Source of the DNA: Phenylobacterium sp.
Lineage (GTDB): Bacteria; Pseudomonadota; Alphaproteobacteria; Caulobacterales; Caulobacteraceae
NCBI RefSeq assembly: GCF_030693405.1
Contig: NZ_JAUYAW010000047.1
Coordinates: forward strand, 48,130-112,129
Reading direction: 5' to 3'
DNA: 64,000 nucleotides
Shown here: positions 1 through 7,211 of the stretch, piece after piece
How the letters are laid out: each line of letters starts with the position of its first letter
Position numbering within the stretch: the first letter of the stretch is position 1
The notes under the pieces: model-generated
What the model was told of the DNA's origin: nothing
The model's database searches: none
The model's input: the letters and a program-made list of their open reading frames with translations, nothing else
Position numbers and translations under genes: made by a program

Positions 1-20
1 GCAGAACTGGATGAAGGACG

Positions 21-167
21 ATGGCCCAGGCGATCCGGAACGACACCTATCACAGCGGCGAGCAGGACGGTCGTGGGCGCTGGCCGGTTCGGCGCAGCGT
101 CATCTTCGTGCTGACCGCCTCGGCGCTCCTTTGGATGCTGATCCTGGCGCCGGCCGCCGCGCTTTAA
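21..167 (+). CDS. small single-pass membrane protein, unknown function
   Basis: A 48-residue ORF that begins with ATG behind an AAGGA-type ribosome binding site. The first 25 residues are polar and basic. They are followed by one hydrophobic segment (about residues 26-48) that reaches the C terminus, so it is probably a tail-anchored or single-pass inner-membrane peptide. It converges on the RNA methyltransferase gene, and the two stop codons overlap inside a shared TTAA. No family is recognised; the good RBS and the exact fit against the neighbour argue that it is real. Confidence 0.55.
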   Translation: MAQAIRNDTYHSGEQDGRGRWPVRRSVIFVLTASALLWMLILAPAAAL

Positions 168-970
168 AGCCTGCTGGTCAGGTGATGCAGGACGATGCCG
201 CTGGTGGTGGCGACGTTCAGCGAGTCGAAGCCGCCGGCCATAGGAATGCGCAAGGTTGCGCAGCGACTCAGGATGTCGGGCGGCAATCCCGGCCCCTCGG
301 CCCCAAACACCACAGCCGTCCGCTTCGCCGGGCGATAGTCCTTGAGGTCCTGTCGCCCAGAAGGGCTTAGGGCGACCACCTCGAACCCCGCCTCCTCCAA
401 CAGCGCCACCAGATCGTCGGCTGGCCCCAGCCTGGCGTAGGGCATGATGAGCGCTGCGCCGACGGAGACCCGCAGCGCCTTGCGGTACAGCGGATCACAG
501 CAGGTCGGATCGAGAAGGACGGCGTCCAGGCCAAAGGCTGCGGCGTTGCGGAACAGCCCCCCCATATTGTCGTGGTTGCCGATGCCATGGACCACGGCGA
601 CCCGCGCCTGGGGAGCAAGGGCTTCGATCAGACGGCTCGCACTCGGTATCGCCCGCCGCCGACCAAGGCCCAGCAGACCCCGGTGGATCGGGAAACCGAC
701 GATGGCGTCCATGACACGCTGCTCAGCCACATAGACCGGCGCGGCCGGACCGTTCGCGCCGATCAGTTCGGCCAGGCGATCCGCCCGATCTGCGGCCGCC
801 AGCAGGGCCACCGGCTCGCAGAGGGACGAGGTCAGCAGATGCCGCAACACCACCTCGCCTTCGGCCACAAACAGGCCCCGGCGTCCCACCAGATCCCGCT
901 CGCGGACGTCCAGGAACGGCTCCACCCGGGGATCGGCGGGGTCCGAGATGACCGTGAAAGACGGCGGCAA
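164..970 (-). CDS. TrmH/SpoU-family RNA 2'-O-methyltransferase
   Basis: Probable SAM-dependent 2'-O-ribose methyltransferase of the SPOUT superfamily acting on rRNA or tRNA. The C-terminal half has the family motifs: an N-x-GG-x-x-R-N block (DNMGGLFRNAAAFG), then RIPMAGGFDSLNVATTSGI near the end, which is the SAM-binding trefoil-knot signature. The N-terminal part resembles the substrate-binding domain of TrmH/RlmB enzymes. I place the start at a TTG (970) because GAGGAG lies 6 nt before it; an upstream ATG at 1039 lacks a clear ribosome binding site. It is divergent from the P450 gene. The exact RNA target cannot be told from sequence. Confidence 0.85.
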   Translation of the reverse strand: MPPSFTVISDPADPRVEPFLDVRERDLVGRRGLFVAEGEVVLRHLLTSSLCEPVALLAAADRADRLAELIGANGPAAPVYVAEQRVMDAIVGFPIHRGLLGLGRRRAIPSASRLIEALAPQARVAVVHGIGNHDNMGGLFRNAAAFGLDAVLLDPTCCDPLYRKALRVSVGAALIMPYARLGPADDLVALLEEAGFEVVALSPSGRQDLKDYRPAKRTAVVFGAEGPGLPPDILSRCATLRIPMAGGFDSLNVATTSGIVLHHLTSRL

Positions 971-1076
971 GCGGCGCTCCTCAAGTTGCGGCGAAGAATC
1001 CCGCCCTGGGCGAACAGGAAAAGTTGACGCCGGCGTCATCTTTAGCCTATCGTGGGTCAAAATCTGGAGGATTCCC

Positions 1077-2333
1077 ATGGCTGACGGTACGGTTGATATT
1101 CTGAAGGACGCGCGGGCCAAGGCCTACGCCACCCCCCTTGATCAGCTCAATCCGGCTCAGCCTGAGCTGTTCCAGGCCAACGCCATGTGGCCGATCTTCG
1201 AGCGGCTGCGGAAGGAAGACCCGGTCCACTTCACCGCCGAGAGCGAGTACGGGCCGTACTGGTCGATCACCAAGTACAACGACATCATGGCGGTGGACAC
1301 CAACCACCAGGTCTTCTCCTCCGAGCCCGGCATCACCATCGCCGACCAGGATGGGGAAGAAGGTCCGCTGCCGATGTTCATCGCCATGGACCCGCCCAAG
1401 CACGACGTCCAGCGCAAGACCGTCAGCCCCGCCGTCTCGCCGATGAACCTGGCGATCCTCGAGCCCCTGATCCGCGAGCGCGCCGCCAAGATCCTCGACA
1501 GCCTGCCGATCGGCGAGGAGTTCGACTGGGTCGACAAGGTGTCGATGGAACTCACGGCCATGACCCTGGCCACCCTGTTCGACATGCCGCAGGAAGACCG
1601 CCGCAAGCTGACCTACTGGTCCGACGTGGTCACCGCGGTGCCCGGCCATGGGCTGATCGACACCCTCGAAGAGAAGATGCAGATCTTCATCGAGTACCAT
1701 GGCTACTTCACTGAGCTGTGGAACCAGCGGGTCAATGCGGAGCCGGCCGGCGACCTGATCTCCATGCTGGCCCATGGCCCTGAGACCCGGAACATGACCC
1801 CCCGGGAGTATTTCGGGAACATCGTGCTGCTGACCGTCGGCGGCAACGACACCACCCGCAACACCATCACCGGCAGCCTGTATGCGCTGAACCAGAACCC
1901 CGACCAGTACGCCAAGCTGCGGGCCAATCCCGAGCTGATCCCGTCCATGGTCTCGGAGACCATCCGCTGGCAGACCCCGCTGGCCCACATGCGTCGCCGC
2001 GCCACCCAGGACTTCGAAATGGGCGGCAAGACCATCAAGAAGGGCGACAAGGTCGTCATGTGGTACGTCTCGGGCAACCGCGACGACGAGGTCATCCACA
2101 ACCCCGACAGCTACATCATCGACCGCGAGCGTCCGCGTCAGCACATCTCCTTCGGCTTCGGCATCCACCGCTGCGTGGGCAACCGCCTGGCCGAGCTGCA
2201 GCTGAAGATCATCTGGGAAGAGATCATGAAGCGCTTCCCCGACATCCAGGTGGTGGAAGAGCCCAAGCGCGTCTTCTCGACCTTCGTGAAGGGCTATGAA
2301 TCCATGAAGGTGGTCATCCCCTCGCGCCTCTAG
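1077..2333 (+). CDS. cytochrome P450, CYP153 type (alkane/fatty acid terminal hydroxylase)
   Basis: A 418-residue soluble P450. Visible hallmarks are the I-helix oxygen-binding motif GGNDTT (255-260), the K-helix ExxR (E294/R297), and the haem loop FGFGIHRCVGNRLAE with the thiolate Cys366. The I-helix sequence GGNDTTRN and the wording of the haem loop are typical of the CYP153 family, whose members hydroxylate medium-chain alkanes and acyl chains at the terminal carbon, using ferredoxin and ferredoxin reductase. No ferredoxin or reductase gene is adjacent, so redox partners must be elsewhere. The start is chosen for TGGAGG 6 nt before the ATG; the longer open frame upstream overlaps the divergent gene. 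A strong terminator follows. Confidence 0.88.
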   Translation: MADGTVDILKDARAKAYATPLDQLNPAQPELFQANAMWPIFERLRKEDPVHFTAESEYGPYWSITKYNDIMAVDTNHQVFSSEPGITIADQDGEEGPLPMFIAMDPPKHDVQRKTVSPAVSPMNLAILEPLIRERAAKILDSLPIGEEFDWVDKVSMELTAMTLATLFDMPQEDRRKLTYWSDVVTAVPGHGLIDTLEEKMQIFIEYHGYFTELWNQRVNAEPAGDLISMLAHGPETRNMTPREYFGNIVLLTVGGNDTTRNTITGSLYALNQNPDQYAKLRANPELIPSMVSETIRWQTPLAHMRRRATQDFEMGGKTIKKGDKVVMWYVSGNRDDEVIHNPDSYIIDRERPRQHISFGFGIHRCVGNRLAELQLKIIWEEIMKRFPDIQVVEEPKRVFSTFVKGYESMKVVIPSRL

Positions 2334-2361
2334 TCAGCGCCCGTCTCCAGCGGACGTCCGA

Positions 2362-2394
2362 AGCCCCGTCGCCCCTCCAGGCGGCGGGGCTTTT
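2362..2394 (+). terminator. rho-independent terminator after the P450 gene
   Basis: A 12-bp GC-rich stem (AGCCCCGTCGCC / GGCGGCGGGGCT, one G-U pair) with a 6-nt loop and a TTTT tail, 28 nt after the P450 stop codon. Confidence 0.85.
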
Positions 2395-2432
2395 GCTTTG
2401 GCGGGGCCGCCGGCAGGCGGTATGCGAAGGCC

Positions 2433-3107
2433 ATGAAGCCCTGGATCTGCCTCGACACCGCCCAAATGCCCGACGGGGGCGGCGAACTGCGCCTGATGCG
2501 CCGCGACGTCGAATTCTCCATCATGGCCGGGTCCATCGAGCTGATGAACAGCCGGCTCAGCGGATCGGAAGAAGCGCTGGCGACGCTGGCCTGGGACCGG
2601 CTGGCCGGGCGCGCGGCCCCACGGGTGCTGATCGGGGGCCTCGGCATGGGCTTCACCCTGCGCGCCGCCCTGGCCGTCCTGCCAACGGACGCCCAGGTTT
2701 CGGTGGCCGAGCTGGTTCCTGAGGTGGTCGCCTGGGCTCGCGGCCCTCTGAGCGAGGTCTTTCAGGGTTGCCTGGATGATCCCCGCGTCAACATACACAC
2801 CGGCGACGTCGGCCCCCTGATCGACGCGGCGCCGGCTGCCTGGGACGCCATCCTGCTGGATGTGGACAATGGCCCCGAAGGCCTAACGCGGCGGGCCAAC
2901 GACGGCCTCTATGACCTGCCTGGCCTCGCCCGCGCCCGGGCCGCCCTGCGCCCCGGCGGCGTTCTGGCCGTCTGGTCCTCCGCCCCGGACGAGGGCTTCA
3001 CCCGCCGGATGAAGCGCACCGGGCTGGCGACCGAGGTGGTCAAGGTCCCGGCGCGCAAGGGCGGCCGTGGCGCCCGCCACGTGATCTGGCTCGGCGTGCG
3101 GGGCTAG
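2433..3107 (+). CDS. spermidine synthase-like class I methyltransferase-fold protein
   Basis: A 224-residue protein with a Rossmann methyltransferase fold. The glycine motif LIGGLGMGFTLRAAL (about 66-80) is followed by VAELVPEVV, whose acidic residue would bind the ribose, and by the late motif AILLDVDNGPEG, as in spermidine synthase-like proteins. The N-terminal tetramerisation region of true SpeE is missing, so polyamine synthesis is not implied; many such proteins are methyltransferase-like and of unknown substrate. GAAGG precedes the ATG. The gene stands alone between a terminator and the palindrome before the esterase gene. Confidence 0.7.
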   Translation: MKPWICLDTAQMPDGGGELRLMRRDVEFSIMAGSIELMNSRLSGSEEALATLAWDRLAGRAAPRVLIGGLGMGFTLRAALAVLPTDAQVSVAELVPEVVAWARGPLSEVFQGCLDDPRVNIHTGDVGPLIDAAPAAWDAILLDVDNGPEGLTRRANDGLYDLPGLARARAALRPGGVLAVWSSAPDEGFTRRMKRTGLATEVVKVPARKGGRGARHVIWLGVRG

Positions 3108-3144
3108 GGGTCGGGGAAAAAAGAAATACGGCTCCAAGGCGACT

Positions 3145-3165
3145 TAATGCTGCACCGCAGCATTA
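3145..3165. promoter_or_regulatory. PhaR-type operator palindrome
   Basis: A perfect 9-bp inverted repeat, TAATGCTGC-ACC-GCAGCATTA, lies 33 nt before the esterase start. Its core, CTGC-N3-GCAG, matches the binding site reported for the PHB-responsive repressor PhaR of Paracoccus. The downstream gene belongs to the PHB-depolymerase family, which fits. Binding itself is inferred. Confidence 0.5.
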
Positions 3166-3198
3166 CCTCTCTGTACGCTACCGCCAACAGGAACCGCT

Positions 3199-4335
3199 AT
3201 GCCGAGCCTCGCAGACACCACCGCCATGCTTAAGCGCGCCAGACTGGTCGCCGCCGGGACATCCCGGCGCGGGGCTGACCGCCCGCGACGGATGGTGGAG
3301 ACGACAGCCTTTGGGACAAACCCCGGCGGCCTGCGGATGTTGAGCTACACGCCGCAGGGCCTGCCCAGTGACGCCCCGCTGGTCGTGGTCCTGCACGGCT
3401 GCACCCAGGGCGCCGAAGCCTTCGCGCAAGACTCTGGCTGGCTCACCCTCGCCGATCGCTTCGGGTTCGCCGTGGTGGCCCCCGAGCAGGTCTCCGGCAA
3501 CAATCCCAACCGCTGTTTCAACTGGTTCTCCCCGTCCGATATCACCCGAGGCGGGGGAGAAGCCGCCTCGATCGCCGCCATGACAGCCCATGCGACGGCC
3601 AGGTTCGAGGCCGACGCCGGTCGGGTGTTCGTCTCTGGGCTGTCGGCCGGAGGGGCCATGGCCGCGGTGATGCTGGCGACCTATCCCGATGTCTTCGCTG
3701 GCGGGGCCATTGTCGCTGGCCTGCCCTATGGCGTCGCCACCAGCGTCGGCGAGGCTCTGCAGGTCATGCGGCGGTCTGACGATCGGGACGCCGCGGCCCT
3801 GGCCGCCCTCGTGCTCGGGGCCGGCCCCCAGGGCGACCGGACGCCTCGGGTATCCATCTGGCAGGGGGCCGCAGACTCCACCGTGACTCCCGCCAACGCC
3901 GAGGCGCTCGTCCGCCAGTGGGCCGGGACGCTGGGGCTGGCCGTTGAGCCCGACGAAACCCTGTCCCTGGCTGGTCGCAGCCAGGCCATCTGGCGTTCAC
4001 CCCAGAACGGCGTGGTCCTGTTGGAGCGCCATCTGATCGATGACCTCGGCCATGGGACGCCGCTTGCGACGGGCGGACCGGAAGGCGTCGGCGCGACGGC
4101 TCCCTACATGCTTGAAGCCGGCGTCTCCGCCGCCCTGGAGAGTCTCCGCTTCTGGGGGCTGGCCCCTGATGCGGCAGCAGCGGCGTCGGACGCCACAGCC
4201 GCGCCCACGCCCACGCCTGAGGCCAAACACGAGGGGGTGGGCGAAATGGTCATGCGGTCGGTTTCAGGCCACGTCCCTGCCTCTGTGCAGGCGGTGATCG
4301 CCAAGGCCTTGAGAAGCGCGGGTCTCATGGGCTGA
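3199..4335 (+). CDS. PHB depolymerase-family esterase (alpha/beta hydrolase)
   Basis: A 378-residue alpha/beta hydrolase of the Esterase_PHB/LpqC-like family, which includes polyhydroxybutyrate depolymerases and feruloyl esterases. The oxyanion region is LHGCTQG (65-71) and the nucleophile elbow is GLSAGG (Ser149). A later Asp (in GAADSTV) and His (in DDLGHGTP) complete a plausible triad. No signal peptide is visible, so the protein is probably cytoplasmic and could act on stored polymer. The C-terminal 60 residues are Ala/Pro-rich and then amphipathic, which may help granule binding. A PhaR-like site in its promoter supports a role in PHB turnover. The substrate is not proven. Confidence 0.78.
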   Translation: MPSLADTTAMLKRARLVAAGTSRRGADRPRRMVETTAFGTNPGGLRMLSYTPQGLPSDAPLVVVLHGCTQGAEAFAQDSGWLTLADRFGFAVVAPEQVSGNNPNRCFNWFSPSDITRGGGEAASIAAMTAHATARFEADAGRVFVSGLSAGGAMAAVMLATYPDVFAGGAIVAGLPYGVATSVGEALQVMRRSDDRDAAALAALVLGAGPQGDRTPRVSIWQGAADSTVTPANAEALVRQWAGTLGLAVEPDETLSLAGRSQAIWRSPQNGVVLLERHLIDDLGHGTPLATGGPEGVGATAPYMLEAGVSAALESLRFWGLAPDAAAAASDATAAPTPTPEAKHEGVGEMVMRSVSGHVPASVQAVIAKALRSAGLMG

Positions 4336-4347
4336 GGCGAGGCCCCT

Positions 4348-4521
4348 CTATCTGGGGCCGATCTCAAGCCCGCCGGGGCCAATCTCCACGTCGTTCTCCA
4401 ACGGGTCGCCTTCGTCCGGCAGTTCGGGAATGTCCAGGCCCGGTCGCCCCCCGGCCGGCAGTTCACTGGGCTGGGTCGGGGGCTGGCCATCAGGGTCGGG
4501 CAGGATTTCAGGATCAGGCAT
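4348..4521 (-). CDS. small proline-rich acidic protein, unknown
   Basis: A 57-residue ORF with ATG behind GGAGAGCGCC, a good ribosome binding site. It is rich in Pro, Asp, Glu and Gly, has no hydrophobic segment or cysteine, and is probably disordered. It converges on the esterase gene (13 bp between stops). Its composition resembles short acidic Pro-rich proteins seen in Caulobacteraceae; no function is known to me. Confidence 0.5.
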   Translation of the reverse strand: MPDPEILPDPDGQPPTQPSELPAGGRPGLDIPELPDEGDPLENDVEIGPGGLEIGPR

Positions 4522-4626
4522 GGCGCTCTCCAGTGGTCAGTCGCCAGGTGCAACGCCAGCCACGCCCCATGCGATCCCTCCTGACCTCGGGGCTGAACCT
4601 TGGCCCGGCTTCGGGGTTTAGCCGGG

Positions 4627-5094
4627 ATGAAATCGCTAGGCCTCCTCCCCTCCGCCCTCATCGGCGCCGTCGCCAGCGCCCGGTCGATGACCCCCATGGC
4701 CACCCTGGCGACGGCCAGGCTCGCCGGCCGTCGCACGCCCGGCGCCCTGGTCCTGCTGGACCATCCGCTGTTCAAGTTCGGCGCCCTGGCCATGGGGGTG
4801 GGCGAACTCTTCGGCGACAAGATGAAGTCGGCGCCTGACCGGACGGTCTTCCTCGGGTTGCTGGCCCGGGTGATGAGCGCTGGCATCGCGGGCGCGGCCC
4901 TGGCGCCTCGGGGGCGCGAACGGGCTGGCGCGGCGGTGGCCGTGACTACGGTGGTCCCCCTGGCCTATCTGACCCTGGCCGGCCGCAAGCGGGCCATGGC
5001 GAAGATGGGCCAGACCCCCAGCGGCCTGCTGGAGGACGCCCTGATCGTCGCCGCCGGCGCCGCCGTGGTGGCCCTGACCGTCAATCGGCGGTGA
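4627..5094 (+). CDS. DUF4126-like integral membrane protein
   Basis: A 155-residue hydrophobic protein. It has the pattern of the DUF4126 family: an N-terminal SARSMTPMATL segment, a central LAMGVGELFGDKMKSAPDRT motif with the polar DK...P.RT stretch, then a small-residue-rich membrane helix SAGIAGAALAPRG. About four membrane segments are predicted by eye. The start is the ATG at MKSLGLL, since the longer frame has no better ribosome binding site. Function unknown. It ends 3 bp before the convergent hydrolase gene. Confidence 0.65.
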   Translation: MKSLGLLPSALIGAVASARSMTPMATLATARLAGRRTPGALVLLDHPLFKFGALAMGVGELFGDKMKSAPDRTVFLGLLARVMSAGIAGAALAPRGRERAGAAVAVTTVVPLAYLTLAGRKRAMAKMGQTPSGLLEDALIVAAGAAVVALTVNRR

Positions 5095-5097
5095 ACC

Positions 5098-5826
5098 CTA
5101 GCCCAGATTGCGGCCGAACAGGGTGATCAGCCGCTCCCAGTGGCGCTCGGCGGCCGCCTTGTCATAGGCCGCCCGCTGGGGGAAGGCGAAGCCGTGGGAC
5201 GTGCCCGGATAGAGTTCGACCTCGGTGGGCGCCTCGCGGGTCTCCAGGGCCTCGGCCAAGGCGCGCACGGTCTCCAGAGGCGCCCAGCGGTCGGTCTCGG
5301 CGCAGGCGAAATAGAGCTCGGCCTCGGTCTTGTGGGCGACCTTGTGGGGACTGTCGTCGCGATCGGTGACCAGATAGGTGCCGTAGAGCGAGGCCGCCGC
5401 GGCGATCCTCTCAGGATGTCGGGCCGCGGCGTTGATCGAGAACTGACCGCTCATGCAGTAGCCGAGGCAGCCGGCGGGGCCTTCGCCCGCCGCCGGATCC
5501 TGATCTGCAAACGCCAGCAGGACGTCTGAGTCGGCCATGACCATAGGGATGGTCAGGCCGTTCATCAGGTCGACCATCCGGGTCCGGGTCGCCTCGTCAT
5601 TCAGGTCGCCGATCTCAAGTACGCCGGCCCGGTGATAGAGGTTGGGCAGCATGACGTAGTAGCCGACCGTGGCCAGGCGCCGGGCCATGTCGCGCAACTC
5701 CTCACGGATGGCCGGGGCGTCCATGAAGAACAGGATCACCGGATGAGGCCCACCCCGTTCGGGATGGACCACGAAGGTGGTCATGGGGCCGTCCGGAGTC
5801 GCGATCTCGTGGGTCTGTTCGATCAT
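5098..5826 (-). CDS. dienelactone hydrolase family protein
   Basis: A 242-residue alpha/beta hydrolase of the dienelactone hydrolase family. The nucleophile is a cysteine in GYCMSG (Cys124), as in ClcD-type enzymes. Asp179 (ETDRW) and His211 (GTSHGF) complete the triad. Such enzymes open lactone rings in aromatic catabolism, but the family is broad and no catabolic neighbours are present, so the substrate is unassigned. No signal peptide. It lies upstream of arsC on the same strand, separated by 37 bp. Confidence 0.85.
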   Translation of the reverse strand: MIEQTHEIATPDGPMTTFVVHPERGGPHPVILFFMDAPAIREELRDMARRLATVGYYVMLPNLYHRAGVLEIGDLNDEATRTRMVDLMNGLTIPMVMADSDVLLAFADQDPAAGEGPAGCLGYCMSGQFSINAAARHPERIAAAASLYGTYLVTDRDDSPHKVAHKTEAELYFACAETDRWAPLETVRALAEALETREAPTEVELYPGTSHGFAFPQRAAYDKAAAERHWERLITLFGRNLG

Positions 5827-5863
5827 GGCGGAGCTCCGAGGGGGATGTTGACCCTGACCTGCC

Positions 5864-6358
5864 TCAGGCCTGGCCGATGTCCTTCAGCTTCGCCTGCAGG
5901 GACATCTTGTCAATCGAGGCGAGCGGAAGGTTCACGAACAGGCGAATGCGGTTCCCCAGCAGCCGGGCGGCTTCGGCGAAGGCGGCTGCGATTTCAGCCT
6001 CGGTCCCTTCCACAGCGGCGGGGTCTTCGACGCCCCAATGGGCTGAAATGGGCTGGCCCGGCCAGATGGGGCAGACCTCGCCGGCGGCGTTGTCACAGAC
6101 GGTGAAAATGAAATCGAGCCGGGGCGCGTCTGGGGTGGCGAACTCGTCCCAGCTTTTGGATCGAAAGTCCTCCAGGCCAAATCCGCGGGCCTCAATGATC
6201 GGCCGGACATGGGGGTTCACCCGGCCCGTGGGCATGGAGCCCGCGGAAAAGGCCTTGAACCGCCCCGCCCCTTCCTTGTTCAGGATCGCTTCGGAGATCA
6301 CCGAGCGTGCGGAATTGCCGGTGCAGAGAAACAGGACGTTGTAGGTCTTCTCAGTCAT
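5864..6358 (-). CDS. arsC: arsenate reductase, low-molecular-weight phosphatase type
   Basis: A 164-residue LMW protein tyrosine phosphatase-fold protein. The P-loop CTGNSARS (Cys12, Arg18) near the N terminus is the CX5R catalytic site. Downstream, FTVCDNAAGEVCPIWPG and HWGVEDPA match ArsC of the thioredoxin-coupled class, including the redox Cys pair in the VCDNA..EVCP segment. It would reduce arsenate to arsenite in the cytoplasm. It is divergent from arsH. An arsR regulator and an arsenite exporter gene would be expected but are not within this window. Confidence 0.88.
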   Translation of the reverse strand: MTEKTYNVLFLCTGNSARSVISEAILNKEGAGRFKAFSAGSMPTGRVNPHVRPIIEARGFGLEDFRSKSWDEFATPDAPRLDFIFTVCDNAAGEVCPIWPGQPISAHWGVEDPAAVEGTEAEIAAAFAEAARLLGNRIRLFVNLPLASIDKMSLQAKLKDIGQA

Positions 6359-6454
6359 GCGCGCGGTCCCGTAGCCAAGGTTGGTTTCGATGGTTCCGGG
6401 ATATAGGAAATTTCACGCGCTTTGAAGCCGCCAGTTCCGTTCTCTTGAGGCCCG

Positions 6455-7195
6455 ATGTCTGATCTTCCCGCCCTTCAGTCACAGTTTCTTCCGCCCCCGC
6501 AGATCGAGCAGCTGGAGCCTGGGCGGCGGGCCTCCCATCCGCCGCGCATCCTGCTGCTCTATGGCTCGCTGAGAGAGCGCTCCTACAGCCGTCTGGCCAC
6601 TGAAGAGGCCGCGCGCATCCTGCAGCGACTGGGCGCCGAGACCCGGACCTTCGATCCTGCCGGCCTGCCCCTTCCCGACTCCGTCTCCCCCGACCATCCG
6701 AAGGTCCAGGAACTGCGCGCCCTGTCCCTGTGGTCTGAGGGCCAGGTGTGGTGCAGCCCTGAGCGGCACGGGACCATTACCGGGATCATGAAGGCGCAGA
6801 TCGACTGGATTCCGCTGGAGGTCGGCAGCGTCAGGCCCACCCAGGGCCGCACCCTTGCGGTCATGCAGGTCAGCGGCGGGTCGCAGTCGTTCAACGCGGT
6901 CAACGCGCTGCGCCTGCTGGGACGGTGGATGCGGATGATCACCATCCCCAACCAGTCGTCCGTCGCCAAGGCCTATGAGGAGTTCGACGAGGCCGGCCGG
7001 ATGAAGCCCTCGCCCTATTACGACCGGATCGTCGATGTGATGGAGGAGCTGATGAAGTTCACCCTGCTGACCCGCGACCGGGCCGACTATCTGGTGGATC
7101 GCTACAGCGAGCGGAAGGCTGAAGGTCGTGAGACGGCCGGCCAGCAGCTTGGGGCCGGCGCCATGTCGCATGGGGCGACGCCAGCCAGCCCTTGA
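6455..7195 (+). CDS. arsH: ArsH, NADPH-dependent FMN organoarsenical oxidase
   Basis: A 246-residue flavodoxin-like protein. The FMN-binding segment [16 protein letters not shown] follows a roughly 30-residue N-terminal extension typical of ArsH. The central [20 protein letters not shown] and the later [15 protein letters not shown] are strong ArsH signatures. Known ArsH enzymes oxidise trivalent methyl- and aryl-arsenicals and also reduce quinones or azo dyes. Its divergent placement with arsC across 96 bp supports an arsenic role. The C-terminal 25 residues are low-complexity. Confidence 0.9.
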   Translation: MSDLPALQSQFLPPPQIEQLEPGRRASHPPRILLLYGSLRERSYSRLATEEAARILQRLGAETRTFDPAGLPLPDSVSPDHPKVQELRALSLWSEGQVWCSPERHGTITGIMKAQIDWIPLEVGSVRPTQGRTLAVMQVSGGSQSFNAVNALRLLGRWMRMITIPNQSSVAKAYEEFDEAGRMKPSPYYDRIVDVMEELMKFTLLTRDRADYLVDRYSERKAEGRETAGQQLGAGAMSHGATPASP

Positions 7196-7211
7196 GTTCG
7201 CCCGGCTCGTC

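Noticed and set aside
6359..6454. ArsR operator in the arsC-arsH divergent region
   Set aside because: No inverted repeat of the ArsR/SmtB type could be identified.
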